From NCBI GenBank assembly GCA_964426135.1, contig CAYRPN010000071.1, forward strand, positions 1 through 28,414: 28,414 bases of DNA. Reading direction: 5' to 3'. This document shows, piece by piece, positions 1 to 8,753 of this stretch. Source of the stretch: CAYRPN01 sp964426135. Its GTDB lineage: Bacteria; Planctomycetota; Phycisphaerae; Phycisphaerales; Phycisphaeraceae. The notes below the pieces were generated by a model, which made no database searches, had not been told where the DNA came from, and was given only the letters and a program-made list of their open reading frames with translations. Within the stretch, counting starts at the first letter, position 1, and every line of letters starts with the position of its first letter. Made by a program: the position numbers and the translations under genes.

Positions 1-92
1 GGTCAGGTTCAAAATAGCGGTCGTGTCGGACACTATTGCCCGGAGGGAGAGGGGGCCGGACCATCGCTTCCCGGGACAACCTGGCGCGCTCC

Positions 93-1001
93 TCACGGCC
101 GCACGTCCACGCGATCCAGTCGGCGTCTCTTGTCGCCTGCCGTCACGGGCACGGAGACCTCGATCACTTCCTTCTCGCCTAATTCCCGGATGCGAAACTC
201 GCCGGTGCTGTAGAGTTTGCCCTCGTCGTCGCTCAGTTCGATGCGGACGTAGCCGCGGGCGATCGCCTCGACCGCCATTTTTTTCCTGAGCGTGTCCGCC
301 TTGTCGTAAGCCGCCTGCAAGCCGGCATCGTCCTTCGGATACCCGGCTTCACGTTTCACCTCCAGCACCAGCACCCGGCCGCCCTGCGTGAATTCCTTGG
401 CCTTGATCGTGAAGTGGTCGCTGAACGGACCGGCCTGAATCACGATCTCGTCCGTCTTCACGGGCTTGACATTGCTGACCAGGTCGCTGAACTTCTCACG
501 CACCGGCGGGAACAGCATCGCGATGCCGATGATCACCACCGCGATCAACAGCCCCATGATCGCCAGCTTCACGCGCTCGCGCTTCGAGATCGGCTGCGGC
601 GGCGCGACCGTCTTCGCCTCAACGCTGCGGCTCTTCACCTGCACCTTCTGATCCGGACCCACGACGTAGAGCGTCTGCACTTCTTCATTCTTGCGGTATT
701 CCGAGGAACGCAGGGTGGAGAACACGCTGCCCCGATCGCCCGCCGGCAGCACTTCAACCAGTTGCTGCAACGCCTGACGGATCGCGTCCTCCGGATCGTT
801 GCCCAGGCCTTCGACCGACTGTGCGTGATTGTCCGGCAGCACGCTGAAAGCGGCGCCGCCCGCGTCGAGGCTGAAGCGCAGGCCCAGGGTCGCCACGAAT
901 TCGATCCAGCGCTGGAGGTTCACCTCCACATTGGGATCGCCGGACAATCGGCCTTCGATCAGGCCGTCGAGCACGATGGTGCCTTCCAGTTTTTCAGTCA
1001 T
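93..1001 (-). CDS. Hypothetical single-pass membrane protein
   Basis: I do not recognise the family of this 302-residue protein. The ORF is open about 63 codons further upstream, but that part is Cys-rich and lies partly in a fold-back repeat, so the ATG at 1001 is chosen. Residues 1-120 look soluble and acidic. A basic stretch (about 139-145) precedes one strong hydrophobic helix (about 146-165). The remaining ~135 residues are charged and beta-rich and end with a basic tail. There is no N-terminal signal peptide, so the N-terminal half is probably cytoplasmic and the C-terminal half outside. It is followed on the same strand, upstream in transcription, by two more membrane-protein genes separated by gaps of about 300 and 60 bases, so co-transcription is uncertain. 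Function unknown. Confidence 0.7.
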   Translation of the reverse strand: MTEKLEGTIVLDGLIEGRLSGDPNVEVNLQRWIEFVATLGLRFSLDAGGAAFSVLPDNHAQSVEGLGNDPEDAIRQALQQLVEVLPAGDRGSVFSTLRSSEYRKNEEVQTLYVVGPDQKVQVKSRSVEAKTVAPPQPISKRERVKLAIMGLLIAVVIIGIAMLFPPVREKFSDLVSNVKPVKTDEIVIQAGPFSDHFTIKAKEFTQGGRVLVLEVKREAGYPKDDAGLQAAYDKADTLRKKMAVEAIARGYVRIELSDDEGKLYSTGEFRIRELGEKEVIEVSVPVTAGDKRRRLDRVDVRP

Positions 1002-1135
1002 GATGGAGCCTGATCGAAACGGAGACACGAGCAAGTCACGATGGAAGATTCGCCACGGGCGGCGAGGATGACACGAATCAAGATGAGCAGACTCAACAAG
1101 TGTGATGCAGCAAGCAGGAACCGAGCATCGGACAT

Positions 1136-1263
1136 CAACACGAAGGACACAAAGGCACGAAGAACTCAAAGGGAGAATCCATATGAACAATGCCGCTTCT
1201 GCTTTTCCGTCCTAATCTCTCATTCACTTCGTGTCCTTCGTGTCTTTGTGTCCTTCGTGTTGA
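1136..1263. repeat. Fold-back element of the 'cacgaaggacac' type, copy 1
   Basis: The left arm (about 1136-1165) and right arm (about 1235-1263) are near-perfect reverse complements built from 8-9 nt words of the type acgaaggac/acaaaggc, with about 70 nt between. A second element of the same wording is at 28198-28301. It fills the gap between two minus-strand genes and could form a cruciform or an RNA hairpin. Confidence 0.75.
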
Positions 1264-1297
1264 TTCTGCTCTTGTTTCCACGTCCGTTCGTGACAGC

Positions 1298-1984
1298 TCA
1301 CGCGCGGATGAACGGTTTCAGCGCCCGAATCTGTCCCGCCGCCTTCCAGTCGCCCAGTTCCTCCGTCCAGACGAGCGTGGCGCCGGTGATGCGGCCGCTG
1401 CGTGCAAGCGAGACGAGTTGAGATTCCGGAATCGGGCCGATGGGTTGGCCGGCCTCTTCGTAATGCCATTGGCGCGGGGCCTGCTCGATGGAAGGATTGA
1501 CCCGCGGCCTGGGCGCGGGAGCAGGAGCCGACGTGGCATTGAACGCCGATGGATCCCACGAAGGACGGGCAGGTTCGTCGTCCTCCTGTGCCGCCGACAA
1601 CTGATCCAACTCCGAATGGGCTTCGAGCAAGGGGTGTTCTTCGGCGAAGCCGGGCAGCGCCTGATACGTCTGCCGCGTGTCGACGCCCAACTGCTGATCA
1701 TGCGAATCCAGGCGCGACAGGGCGTGCTGCCGGAACGCTTCGCCCTTCATGCGCTCCTGGCGAAGCTGCTCCCGCAGGCGGCGGTTCTCTCGCGATTGAT
1801 GATCGCGATGGGACTGCTCTTCATTCAGGTTGGATAGGCAGGCAACGATGATCAACCCGATCAAGCCGAGAAAGAAGCCGCCGAAAAACCAGCCGACGGG
1901 AGTACGGCCCTTGGATGAAGCGATCGCCGCGGAAATCCCTCCGAGGATCGTCATGATCACCAACTGAATGGCCAAGCCTTCCAT
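1298..1984 (-). CDS. Membrane protein with C-terminal GYF_2 domain
   Basis: The protein has 228 residues. Residues 5-22 and 30-50 are hydrophobic, with a GG-rich second helix, and form an N-terminal membrane anchor. A charged, probably coiled-coil stretch (55-95) and a Pro/Ala-rich linker (140-170) follow. Residues 173-220 match the GYF_2 (DUF4339) pattern: WHYEEAGQPIGP, then a LVSLARSGRI-type helix, TLVWTEEL and a conserved W near 213. GYF_2 domains are thought to bind proline-rich peptides; they are common in planctomycetes and usually tethered to membrane segments. The start ATG at 1984 has a GAGGG Shine-Dalgarno about 5 nt upstream. The partner and cellular role are not evident. Confidence 0.8.
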   Translation of the reverse strand: MEGLAIQLVIMTILGGISAAIASSKGRTPVGWFFGGFFLGLIGLIIVACLSNLNEEQSHRDHQSRENRRLREQLRQERMKGEAFRQHALSRLDSHDQQLGVDTRQTYQALPGFAEEHPLLEAHSELDQLSAAQEDDEPARPSWDPSAFNATSAPAPAPRPRVNPSIEQAPRQWHYEEAGQPIGPIPESQLVSLARSGRITGATLVWTEELGDWKAAGQIRALKPFIRA

Positions 1985-2045
1985 TGTGTGCCCTCAAAGA
2001 ATGGCGTGAAAAGACACCGGTGCCACCTCATGGAGAATAACGAAA

Positions 2046-2879
2046 TCAGGTGAAAAAAACAACGACCACGTAGTTATGCAGGAAGTGAATCAACATCGAT
2101 GGGTACAAGCTGCCCGTCTTCCATTTCGCCCAGCCCAGCAGCATGCCCACGAGGAAAAGATACGGCAGGCCCGCGATGGTGCCGTGCAGAACCGCGAACA
2201 AGAACGAAGCCAGAATGATCGCCCGCCACGGCTTCAACGCCGTCTGCAACCAGTGCTGAAGGAGTCCGCGGAATGCAATTTCCTCAACGATTGCCGGAAA
2301 CACGGCGATCACGATCACGCGAAAAAGCACATCGGGCAGCGCGTCCTCCCATCGGATGGTGTTTTCCACGCCCGAGTCCTTGAGCAACTGCGTCCACATC
2401 GTCATCCAAAGCCAGTTCAGCCCCAGCATGGGCAGAAGAATCGCCAGGGCGATCCACGCCTCCGCCTTGTGAAAGCCGAACTGCCGCAACTGCATCGCCA
2501 GAGACGTCCAGTACATCGCGGCGTAGACGCAGGTGGTGATGAACAGGGCGCCGCTGCTGAGCATGATGCCCAGCACCGGTTCGTCCTCCACAAAGAACAT
2601 CGCCGACAGAATCGACGAGCCGAGAATGACCGCGACATACGTCCAGAACAGCGGCCAGACTCCCGGCGCTTTCATGCGGATCAGTTCGCCTTCCGTGAGC
2701 TGGCGGGGAATGTCGGGACTGAGGACCGTGGCGAGATCCTTGTACGGCGTGCCGCAGCCCGGACAAAAATAGAAAAACGGATTCAGCGGCCCCTTGCAAT
2801 ACGCGCACCGTTGCGGCGGCGCGTAAGGCTGCGGCGCATGCGACGCCGACTTCGCAGGTTCGATGTGAAAGTCCGTCAT
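2046..2879 (-). CDS. CPBP-family intramembrane metalloprotease with N-terminal zinc ribbon
   Basis: The protein has 277 residues from the chosen ATG at 2879; the frame is open to 2930, so a start up to 17 codons earlier is possible. An N-terminal zinc ribbon is formed by C25-x2-C28 and C39-x2-C42. Several membrane helices follow (about 77-97, 105-125, 140-162, 185-200, 220-232, 238-250, 262-276). The CPBP (Rce1/Abi) signatures are complete: EE at 199-200 with R204, F228-x3-H232, and H265-x3-N269. The family is made of membrane-embedded glutamic-type or metallo-proteases related to CAAX prenyl endopeptidases; in bacteria the substrates are mostly unknown, and some members give bacteriocin immunity. 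The zinc ribbon fused in front suggests protein or nucleic-acid binding on the cytoplasmic side. Confidence 0.88.
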   Translation of the reverse strand: MTDFHIEPAKSASHAPQPYAPPQRCAYCKGPLNPFFYFCPGCGTPYKDLATVLSPDIPRQLTEGELIRMKAPGVWPLFWTYVAVILGSSILSAMFFVEDEPVLGIMLSSGALFITTCVYAAMYWTSLAMQLRQFGFHKAEAWIALAILLPMLGLNWLWMTMWTQLLKDSGVENTIRWEDALPDVLFRVIVIAVFPAIVEEIAFRGLLQHWLQTALKPWRAIILASFLFAVLHGTIAGLPYLFLVGMLLGWAKWKTGSLYPSMLIHFLHNYVVVVFFT

Positions 2880-3033
2880 GCATTCCACCATCGGACAGGC
2901 CTGGGCCCTGCCAAACAACGCCGCCAACAAGCTGATGATCGATCCGTAGAATAATACCGGATGCCCCGGAGCATGCGTGCCCTAGGCCGAGCGAGACGCC
3001 GGTGGTCAGGGCAAGGGGGTCTTGATGCTACGG

Positions 3034-3083
3034 ATTGCAAATTGAAAATTGAAAATTGAAAATTTTCACTTTGCAATTCCAAC
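3034..3083. repeat. Heptad tract (attgaaa)n, fold-back
   Basis: The words attgcaa, attgaaa (three times), attttca, ctttgca and attccaa follow one another with a strict 7-nt period. The two ends are near reverse complements, so the tract can fold back on itself. Confidence 0.75.
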
Positions 3084-3134
3084 TTCACCCAACGCCCCCG
3101 CCAAACCGGGAGCGAGGGGCCAGCCTGACTTTGA

Positions 3135-3183
3135 CTTCTGCACTTTGCACTTTGCACTTTTTACTTTGCACTTTTCACTACCT
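3135..3183. repeat. Heptad tract (actttgc)n
   Basis: Seven successive 7-nt words of the type actttgc / acttttt / acttttc lie just upstream of the decarboxylase start codon. The tract is pyrimidine-rich on the plus strand and could affect translation initiation or promoter spacing. Confidence 0.75.
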
Positions 3184-3202
3184 CGGTTCTCCAAGTCTCT
3201 CC

Positions 3203-4864
3203 ATGCCCAAAACCTCCACCATCGGCCAGTACCTGATCCACCGCCTGGAAGAAACCGGGCTCAAGCACGTCTTCGGGATCCCCGGCGACTACGTGCTGAA
3301 GTTCTACGACGAACTGGTCGCCAGCAGGATGCAGATCATCGGCACCTGCGGCGAACTGGGCGCCGGCTTCGCCGCCGACGCCTATGCCCGCGTGAACGGC
3401 CTGGGCTGTTTGTGCGTCACCTACTGCGTGGGCGGATTGCCGGCGCTTAATGCCGTCGCCGGCGCGTTCGCGGAGAAGTCGCCGCTGATCGTCATCAGCG
3501 GCGCGCCGGGCATGGGCGAACGCGCCCGCTCCCCCCTGCTGCACCACAAGGTGCGCGACTTCCACACGCAGTTGCAGATCTACCAGCAAGTCACCGTCGC
3601 GGCCGCGGCGTTGGAGAATCCTGATACCGCGCCGGCGGCGATCGACGAGTGCATCCTCGCCTGCCTGCGCCACAAGCGGCCGGTGTACCTGGAGATTCCA
3701 CGCGATCTGGTCGACGCTCCATGCGCCGCGCCGCAGCCGCTGCCGCCCATCGAGCCAAGCAGCGATCCCGCGGTGCTGCGTGAACTGATCGCCGAGGCGG
3801 CACCGATGATCAAGAGCGCGAAGGATCCCGTGGTGCTGGCGGATGTGGAGATACACCGCTTCGGCCTGCAGCCGGAGTTGCTCGAACTGGTCGAGAAGAC
3901 AGGCCTGCCCGTCGCCGCGACGCTGCTGGGCAAGAGCGTCATCAGCGAGCGGCACCCGCAGTACCTGGGCATCTACGAAGGCGCGATGGGGCGGGAGGAT
4001 GTGCGGCTTGCCGTGGAGCGCGCGGGATGCGTGCTCTTTCTGGGCGCGTTCATGACCGACATCAACCTGGGCATCTTCACCTCGCAGCTCGATGTGCGGC
4101 AGACCATCGCCGTCAACAGCGATCGCATCAGCGTGTCGCATCACCACTTCGAAAGCGTGCACATGCGCGATTTCATCCGCGGCCTGACCAAGGCGCTGAC
4201 CACGGGCGAGCACGCACTCAAGCCGCGCCGTCCGGCTCGCCAGCCCGCACAACCGACGCCGAAGTTTCAGGCCAAGCCTGCAAAACCCTGCACAATCAAG
4301 CGATTCTTCGAGCGCATGAACGACTACCTCCACGAAGGCACCATCGTCGTCGCCGACATCGGCGACAGCCTGTTCGGCGCGGCCGATCTGACCATCCACC
4401 GCGGCACCGAGTTCATCAGCCCGGCGTACTACACGTCCATGGGTTTTGCCGTGCCCGCGTGCATCGGCGCCCAGGTGAATCGCCGCGACCTGAGGCCCAT
4501 CGTTTTCGTCGGCGACGGCGCGTTTCAGATGACCGGACAGGAGCTTTCCACCGCTGCGAAATATGGCCTGAATCCCATCGTGTTCGTGCTGAACAACAAG
4601 GGCTACACCACGGAGCGATTCATTCGCGAAGGGCCGTACAACGACATTCACGAGTGGGCGTACCATCTGCTGCCGCAGGTGCTGCGCAAAGGCTGGGGCT
4701 GCGAGGTGCGCACCGAAGGCGAACTGGAAGACGCGCTGGCCACCGCGTGGGAACACACGCAGGAGTTCTGCATCATCAACGTGCACCTGGACAAAATGGA
4801 TCGCAGCACGGCATTGGAACGCCTGGGCAAGCGCCTGGCGCAGCAGGCGAAGTTGCGGAAGTGA
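3203..4864 (+). CDS. Thiamine-diphosphate-dependent 2-keto acid decarboxylase (pyruvate/indolepyruvate decarboxylase family)
   Basis: The 553 residues match the usual length of pyruvate/indolepyruvate/branched-chain keto acid decarboxylases, which split CO2 from a 2-keto acid to give an aldehyde, using ThDP and Mg2+. All catalytic positions known from Zymomonas pyruvate decarboxylase are visible: Asp29 (GDY), Glu51 (CGELGAGFAADAYAR), the His114-His115 pair (LLHHK), and Glu471 in NNKGYTTE. The ThDP/Mg motif is GDG 437-439 with NN 464-465. The HH and GYTTE motifs separate it from acetolactate synthase. The domain order is Pyr (1-175), central (190-340) and PP (360-553). The start ATG at 3203 matches the family N-terminus; the upstream in-frame extension is repeat sequence. 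The natural substrate (pyruvate, indolepyruvate, phenylpyruvate) cannot be told. It is followed after 32 nt by an exported protein gene. Confidence 0.88.
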   Translation: MPKTSTIGQYLIHRLEETGLKHVFGIPGDYVLKFYDELVASRMQIIGTCGELGAGFAADAYARVNGLGCLCVTYCVGGLPALNAVAGAFAEKSPLIVISGAPGMGERARSPLLHHKVRDFHTQLQIYQQVTVAAAALENPDTAPAAIDECILACLRHKRPVYLEIPRDLVDAPCAAPQPLPPIEPSSDPAVLRELIAEAAPMIKSAKDPVVLADVEIHRFGLQPELLELVEKTGLPVAATLLGKSVISERHPQYLGIYEGAMGREDVRLAVERAGCVLFLGAFMTDINLGIFTSQLDVRQTIAVNSDRISVSHHHFESVHMRDFIRGLTKALTTGEHALKPRRPARQPAQPTPKFQAKPAKPCTIKRFFERMNDYLHEGTIVVADIGDSLFGAADLTIHRGTEFISPAYYTSMGFAVPACIGAQVNRRDLRPIVFVGDGAFQMTGQELSTAAKYGLNPIVFVLNNKGYTTERFIREGPYNDIHEWAYHLLPQVLRKGWGCEVRTEGELEDALATAWEHTQEFCIINVHLDKMDRSTALERLGKRLAQQAKLRK

Positions 4865-4896
4865 TCGCAATCCGTTCTCACCAAGGAGTGTCAATC

Positions 4897-5775
4897 ATGA
4901 CTAGGATTACCACATTGGCTGCACTGATCTTGGCGATTCCATTAGCCGCGTTTGCTGAGGATTTCGAGATCCGCCTGCATCGAACGAGCAAGGTCGGATT
5001 CCGTACGCGCGTGTCGGGAAAGATCACTCACCAGGTACTGGTGAAAGCAATTGACGGAGATGACGAACGTCAACTCACAAACAAACGTGCTGTAGCCGTG
5101 TTTGATTTCGAGGTGAAGGTTCTTGAGGTTGGAAAGCTGGAGATGCCATCAAAAGTTGAAGTCACTGTCAATCGCTTTCAGCAACTCACAGACGACGTCG
5201 AAGTTGATCTGTTCGACAAGGGCGCGCGAATCGTTGCGAAGCACGACAAGGGACGCAAAGTCTTCGAAACAGAGAAGGGTGAACCCTCTCGTGAAATTGC
5301 GGAGATTCTTGGACACCTTCTCTCCCTGGAAGTCGAGGGAGACGTGAAAGCTGATGAGAGCTTCGGAACTCGCGATCGCAAGAAGGTCGGTGAAACGTGG
5401 GAGATCAATCGTGCAGCCACTATTCGCGCACTGACACTTGGTGGCTTTCATGTAGAGGAGAAGAATCTGCGAGGGCAAACGCGCTTGGAGTCGGTCTCGG
5501 ATCACCGCCTGGGACGTTGCCTTGTGCTCGCCGCGACATTGGAGGCCACAAAACTGTCGCCGCCGGATGGTCCGCAGCAGCGGTCGAAGTTGATTGACGG
5601 AGCCATTTCAGTGAAAACGAAGACGTGGCTTCCGGTGGACAGTATGCTGCAAGCGGTAGATGTTGAAAAGACCGAAATAGGATTTATGACTTTCGCCGCT
5701 CCGAACAGCGCTCCGGGCATGATTCGTGTGGAAATGAATACGCAGAAACATGTGGAAATCACCCCTCTCAACTGA
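4897..5775 (+). CDS. Exported hypothetical protein
   Basis: The protein has 292 residues. The ATG at 4897 has a good AAGGAG Shine-Dalgarno 8 nt upstream; the ORF is open much further upstream only because it overlaps the decarboxylase in another frame. Residues 1-20 form a Sec signal peptide (basic MTR, hydrophobic core, cleavage likely after AFA). The mature part is beta-rich with alternating charged and hydrophobic residues and no Cys cluster, and is probably a periplasmic beta-structured protein. I do not recognise the family. Codon use is less GC-rich than in the flanking genes, which may mean a different history. It lies 32 nt after the decarboxylase and 13 nt before the Nudix gene, so it is probably co-transcribed with both. 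Confidence 0.75.
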   Translation: MTRITTLAALILAIPLAAFAEDFEIRLHRTSKVGFRTRVSGKITHQVLVKAIDGDDERQLTNKRAVAVFDFEVKVLEVGKLEMPSKVEVTVNRFQQLTDDVEVDLFDKGARIVAKHDKGRKVFETEKGEPSREIAEILGHLLSLEVEGDVKADESFGTRDRKKVGETWEINRAATIRALTLGGFHVEEKNLRGQTRLESVSDHRLGRCLVLAATLEATKLSPPDGPQQRSKLIDGAISVKTKTWLPVDSMLQAVDVEKTEIGFMTFAAPNSAPGMIRVEMNTQKHVEITPLN

Positions 5776-5788
5776 TGGCTTTGATTCT

Positions 5789-6340
5789 ATGAACGCATCC
5801 GCCAACGTCCCACCAACGGAAATGCTTCACCAAGCGAAATATCTCCGCCTCGTCAAGCGCGGACGCTGGGAGTTTGTCGAGCGCACCAAGACCAGCGGCA
5901 TCGTCATGATCGTGCCGATCACCGCCAGGCGCGAAGTGATCCTCATTGAGCAGACGCGCGCAGCCGTGGGCGGCAAAGTGATCGAGTTCCCCGCCGGCCT
6001 CGCCGGCGACACCGACGTCTATGAAGGCGAGGGCCTCATCGATGCCGCGCGGCGCGAATTGCTCGAAGAGACCGGCTACACCGCAAAGAAGTTCATCCAC
6101 ATGACCGAGGGCCCGCCCACCGCCGGCCTCTCCGCCGAGATCATCACCGTCTTCGTCGCCACCGGCATCAAAAAGACCGGCCCCGGCGGCGGCGACGGCA
6201 ACGAGGACATCACCGTCCATCTCGTGCCGCTGCGCGGCATCCAACGTTGGCTGGCGAACAAACGCAAACAGGGCAGCATCATCGACCTGAAAATCTGGGG
6301 CGGACTCTACTTCGCCCAGCAGGCCCTGAAGAAGAAGTGA
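5789..6340 (+). CDS. Nudix hydrolase, ADP-ribose pyrophosphatase-like
   Basis: The protein has 183 residues. The Nudix box spans about 69-96: an EFPAGL element (typical of ADP-ribose/NDP-sugar pyrophosphatases of the NudF type), a loop a few residues longer than usual (GDTDVYEGEG), then ARRELLEETGY with the REx2EE metal-binding core intact. This family hydrolyses nucleoside diphosphates linked to another group, classically ADP-ribose to AMP and ribose 5-phosphate. The start is uncertain: ATG 5789 (13 nt after the previous stop) is preferred, but ATG 5750, overlapping the upstream gene, and the ATG for Met12 are alternatives, and none has a strong Shine-Dalgarno. It is the last gene of the plus-strand group and converges on sufU with 47 nt between. 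Confidence 0.85.
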   Translation: MNASANVPPTEMLHQAKYLRLVKRGRWEFVERTKTSGIVMIVPITARREVILIEQTRAAVGGKVIEFPAGLAGDTDVYEGEGLIDAARRELLEETGYTAKKFIHMTEGPPTAGLSAEIITVFVATGIKKTGPGGGDGNEDITVHLVPLRGIQRWLANKRKQGSIIDLKIWGGLYFAQQALKKK

Positions 6341-6387
6341 AGGCAGAGATCGGCGACATGCAAAGCTCGAAGCAGCCGTCGACTTCT

Positions 6388-6837
6388 TCACTCCGTCGTC
6401 ACCGGTTTCGCCTCGCTCAAGATCGCCGACCGCAGCGTGTGCCACGGCAAGGTCGCGCACTTGACGCGCATGGGGAATCGCCGCACGCCGGTCAGTGCCG
6501 CCAGTTCGCCCAGTTCCTCGCTCGGTTCAATCTCCGCGTGCGTGAGCAGATCGTGGAATCGCTCGAACATCGTCAGCGCCGCCGCAGCACTCTTGCCGCG
6601 CGTCGTCTCGGTCATGATCGAAGCGGTCGCGGTGCAGATGGCGCAGCCGCGCCCGGTGAAGCTCACATCCACCAGATCATCGCCGGCCACCTTGAGATAC
6701 ACCGTGACTTCATCGCCGCACATCGGGTTGTAGCCCTGGGCCGTGCGATCGGGATTTTCCATCGCCCGGCGGTTGCGCGGATGGCGCGAGTGATCGAGGA
6801 TCACCTCCTGGTAGAGATCGCTCAGATCATCGCTCAT
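6388..6837 (-). CDS. sufU: SufU, zinc-dependent sulfurtransferase / Fe-S assembly protein
   Basis: The protein has 149 residues, the normal SufU size. SufU accepts persulfide sulfur from the cysteine desulfurase SufS and passes it to the Fe-S scaffold. The conserved ligands are in place: C40 and D42 (GYNPMCGDE), C65 (GRGCAIC) and C127 (RVKC), corresponding to the zinc-site residues of Bacillus SufU, with the insert between the second and third Cys that separates SufU from IscU. The start ATG at 6837 overlaps the sufS stop as ATGA, indicating translational coupling. The ORF extends 43 codons upstream, but that part is the sufS 3' end in another frame. It lies directly behind its partner sufS; sufB/C/D are not in this window. 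Confidence 0.93.
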   Translation of the reverse strand: MSDDLSDLYQEVILDHSRHPRNRRAMENPDRTAQGYNPMCGDEVTVYLKVAGDDLVDVSFTGRGCAICTATASIMTETTRGKSAAAALTMFERFHDLLTHAEIEPSEELGELAALTGVRRFPMRVKCATLPWHTLRSAILSEAKPVTTE

Positions 6838-8078
6838 CGGAACATCCTCACTGCCTCGCGAAGTGCCGCGACGAGGCGGTCGACCTCCTCCGTCGTGTTG
6901 TAGAACGCCAGCGACGCCCGCGTCGTCGCCGGCACATCGAACCGCTTCATCAATGGCTGCGCGCAATGATGGCCGGCGCGGATGGCGATGGCGTGACGAT
7001 CGAGAATCGTCGCCAGATCGTGCGGATGAATGCCTTCAAGATCGAACGAGATGACCGCCGCCTTGTGCGCGGCGGTACCGATGATCCGCAGACCATCGAT
7101 GGAGGAAAGATGTTTGGTCGCATGGTCGAGCAACTGCTGTTCCCGCGCAGCCACCGCATCGAGCCCCAGCTTCTCCAGAAACTCAATCGCCGCCGCCAGT
7201 CCGATCGCGCCCGCGATATTCGGCGTGCCCGCCTCAAATCGCGCGGGCGGCTCACGGTAGGTCGAACCTTCAAAGGTCACGCTGCGGATCATCTCGCCCC
7301 CGCCGTGATAAGGCGGCATCGCCCGCAGGTGCTCCGACTTGCCGTACAGCACGCCGATGCCGGTCGGGGCGTACATCTTGTGCCCGGAAAGCGTGTAGAA
7401 CTCGCAGCCCAGTTCGCGAACATTGACGCGCCTGTGCGGCGCCGCCTGAGCGCCGTCCACGAGCACCGCCGCCCCACGGCGATGAGCCATCTTCACGATG
7501 TCATGAATCGGATTGATCGTGCCCAGCACATTGGAGACATGCATGACCGCGACCAGGCGCGTCCGCTCGCCGATCAGTTTCTCCATCCGGTCCAGCAAGA
7601 GCTCGCCGCGATCGTCGATCGGCACAACTTTCAACGTGGCGCCGGTGCGCTCGCAGAGCAGTTGCCACGGCACGATGTTCGAGTGATGCTCCATCGTGGT
7701 GACAAGAATCTCGTCACCCACGCGAACGCGCAGAGCACCAAACGACGACGCCACGAGGTTGATCGCCTCCGTCGTGCCGCGCGTGAAAATGATCTCATCG
7801 GCACTGGCCGCGCCGATGAACCGCGCCGCCGCGGCGCGGGCCTGTTCGTAGGCGTTCGTCGCCTCCTCGCTGATCTTGTACAGCCCGCGGTGTACGTTGG
7901 CGTTGTACTCGCGATAGAAGCGCATCTCCGCATCGAGCACGCACTGCGGCTTCTGCGCGGTGGCGGCGTTATCCAGGTAGGCGATTACCTGACCATGCAC
8001 CCGCCGCGAAAGCAGCGGGAACTGCGCCCGCAGTGCCTGCACGTCCAAAGCGGCAAGTTGTGACTCGGCGACTTCCAT
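6834..8078 (-). CDS. sufS: SufS, group II cysteine desulfurase
   Basis: The protein has 414 residues and is a PLP enzyme that removes sulfur from cysteine to give alanine and an enzyme-bound persulfide. The PLP lysine is K234 in SGHKMYAPTGIGVLYG. The catalytic Cys is C372 in RAGHHCAQP, in the tight, short loop of group II enzymes. The EHHSN motif (130-134) holds the PLP-stacking His, and AYLDNAAT (33-40) is the usual N-terminal signature. The start ATG at 8078 fits family N-termini; 41 more open codons upstream look non-coding. It forms a two-gene operon with sufU through an ATGA overlap. The pair SufS-SufU is the Gram-positive-type sulfur transfer system, also found in several other phyla. 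Confidence 0.95.
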   Translation of the reverse strand: MEVAESQLAALDVQALRAQFPLLSRRVHGQVIAYLDNAATAQKPQCVLDAEMRFYREYNANVHRGLYKISEEATNAYEQARAAAARFIGAASADEIIFTRGTTEAINLVASSFGALRVRVGDEILVTTMEHHSNIVPWQLLCERTGATLKVVPIDDRGELLLDRMEKLIGERTRLVAVMHVSNVLGTINPIHDIVKMAHRRGAAVLVDGAQAAPHRRVNVRELGCEFYTLSGHKMYAPTGIGVLYGKSEHLRAMPPYHGGGEMIRSVTFEGSTYREPPARFEAGTPNIAGAIGLAAAIEFLEKLGLDAVAAREQQLLDHATKHLSSIDGLRIIGTAAHKAAVISFDLEGIHPHDLATILDRHAIAIRAGHHCAQPLMKRFDVPATTRASLAFYNTTEEVDRLVAALREAVRMFR

Positions 8079-8264
8079 GCCCGCATTGTAGGAGACAGGC
8101 GGGACGTGCAAGTTGCTTCGCAGAGACACCGAAGGCGTGTAGCCCGTCGGCCAGGCCCGCCGAGTTGTCGCCGCTTCAACGCCCGTGGAGTTTGCTCTCA
8201 CGGTGCAGCGACAACCTCGGCGAACCTGCGCCGACAGGACCGGAGTTCCCAGGTCAGAAAGGTC

Positions 8265-8561
8265 TCAAGCCCGCGCCAGCGCCATCGCCGGCAGTGCTGC
8301 CGTCACAGGAATGCCGGCCCCCGGAGCCACCGGCGACACGCTCGTCACCGCGCGGGGCAGCGGAGCGCGCACCCCCAGCAGCCGGTCCAGCGCAACAACA
8401 TGCTCCGGGCCGTAGCGACGGTGCCCGCCCGGCGTGCGGCGGGCCGGGGGAATCAGACCCTGCTGTTCCCAGTTACGCAGCGACTGCGGCGCCACGCCAT
8501 AGCGCGACACCAGGTCGCCGATGGGAATCAGGTCCAACGAATCCAAAACTGCGACGTTCAT
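8265..8561 (-). CDS. Small MerR-type helix-turn-helix DNA-binding protein
   Basis: The protein has 98 residues. Residues 11-60 are a MerR winged helix: IPIGDLVSRYGVAPQSLRNWEQQGLIPPARRTPGGHRRY shows the HTH, the conserved R-x2-W/Y-E-x2-GLI element and the wing with GGHRRY. After about residue 66 the sequence is Ala/Pro/Val-rich low complexity with no dimerising coiled coil and no effector-binding domain or Cys cluster. The start ATG at 8561 has a GAGGTG Shine-Dalgarno. It is probably a transcription regulator, but the target is unknown. It lies downstream of the tRNA array and 186 nt upstream of sufS, on the same strand as both. Stand-alone MerR domains can also be excisionase-like DNA-bending proteins. 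Confidence 0.8.
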   Translation of the reverse strand: MNVAVLDSLDLIPIGDLVSRYGVAPQSLRNWEQQGLIPPARRTPGGHRRYGPEHVVALDRLLGVRAPLPRAVTSVSPVAPGAGIPVTAALPAMALARA

Positions 8562-8753
8562 GGGTCACCTCAAATCTCGAGCGCCGGCGGGGACCGGGGC
8601 CGGGCGAAGGTCACATGCACCGAACGAGGAAGGCGAATGACTTCATCCTCTGATGACGCCTGCATCGTTCGGCTGCCGCGAAACGCTCGCGGCCATGTCG
8701 TTCGGACCTTCGACCCGGACCCCAGCGGCCCCGGCCAACGCTCCACTTCAAAG

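Larger units (their letters stand above)
2880..3202. other. Intergenic region between divergent genes, rich in heptanucleotide repeats
   Basis: This 323-base gap holds the divergent upstream regions of the CPBP protease (minus) and the decarboxylase (plus). No gene is seen. About 3034-3083 is a fold-back of (attgaaa)n words, with GGATTGCAAA near one end and the reverse complement of a similar word at the other. About 3135-3183 is an (actttgc)n tract reaching within 20 bases of the decarboxylase start. Both have a 7-nt period. Confidence 0.7.

Noticed and set aside
3161..4894. 577-codon minus-strand open frame opposite the decarboxylase
   Set aside because: It is a GC-rich antisense shadow; the plus strand encodes a complete enzyme with all catalytic residues, and the minus translation has no recognisable domain.
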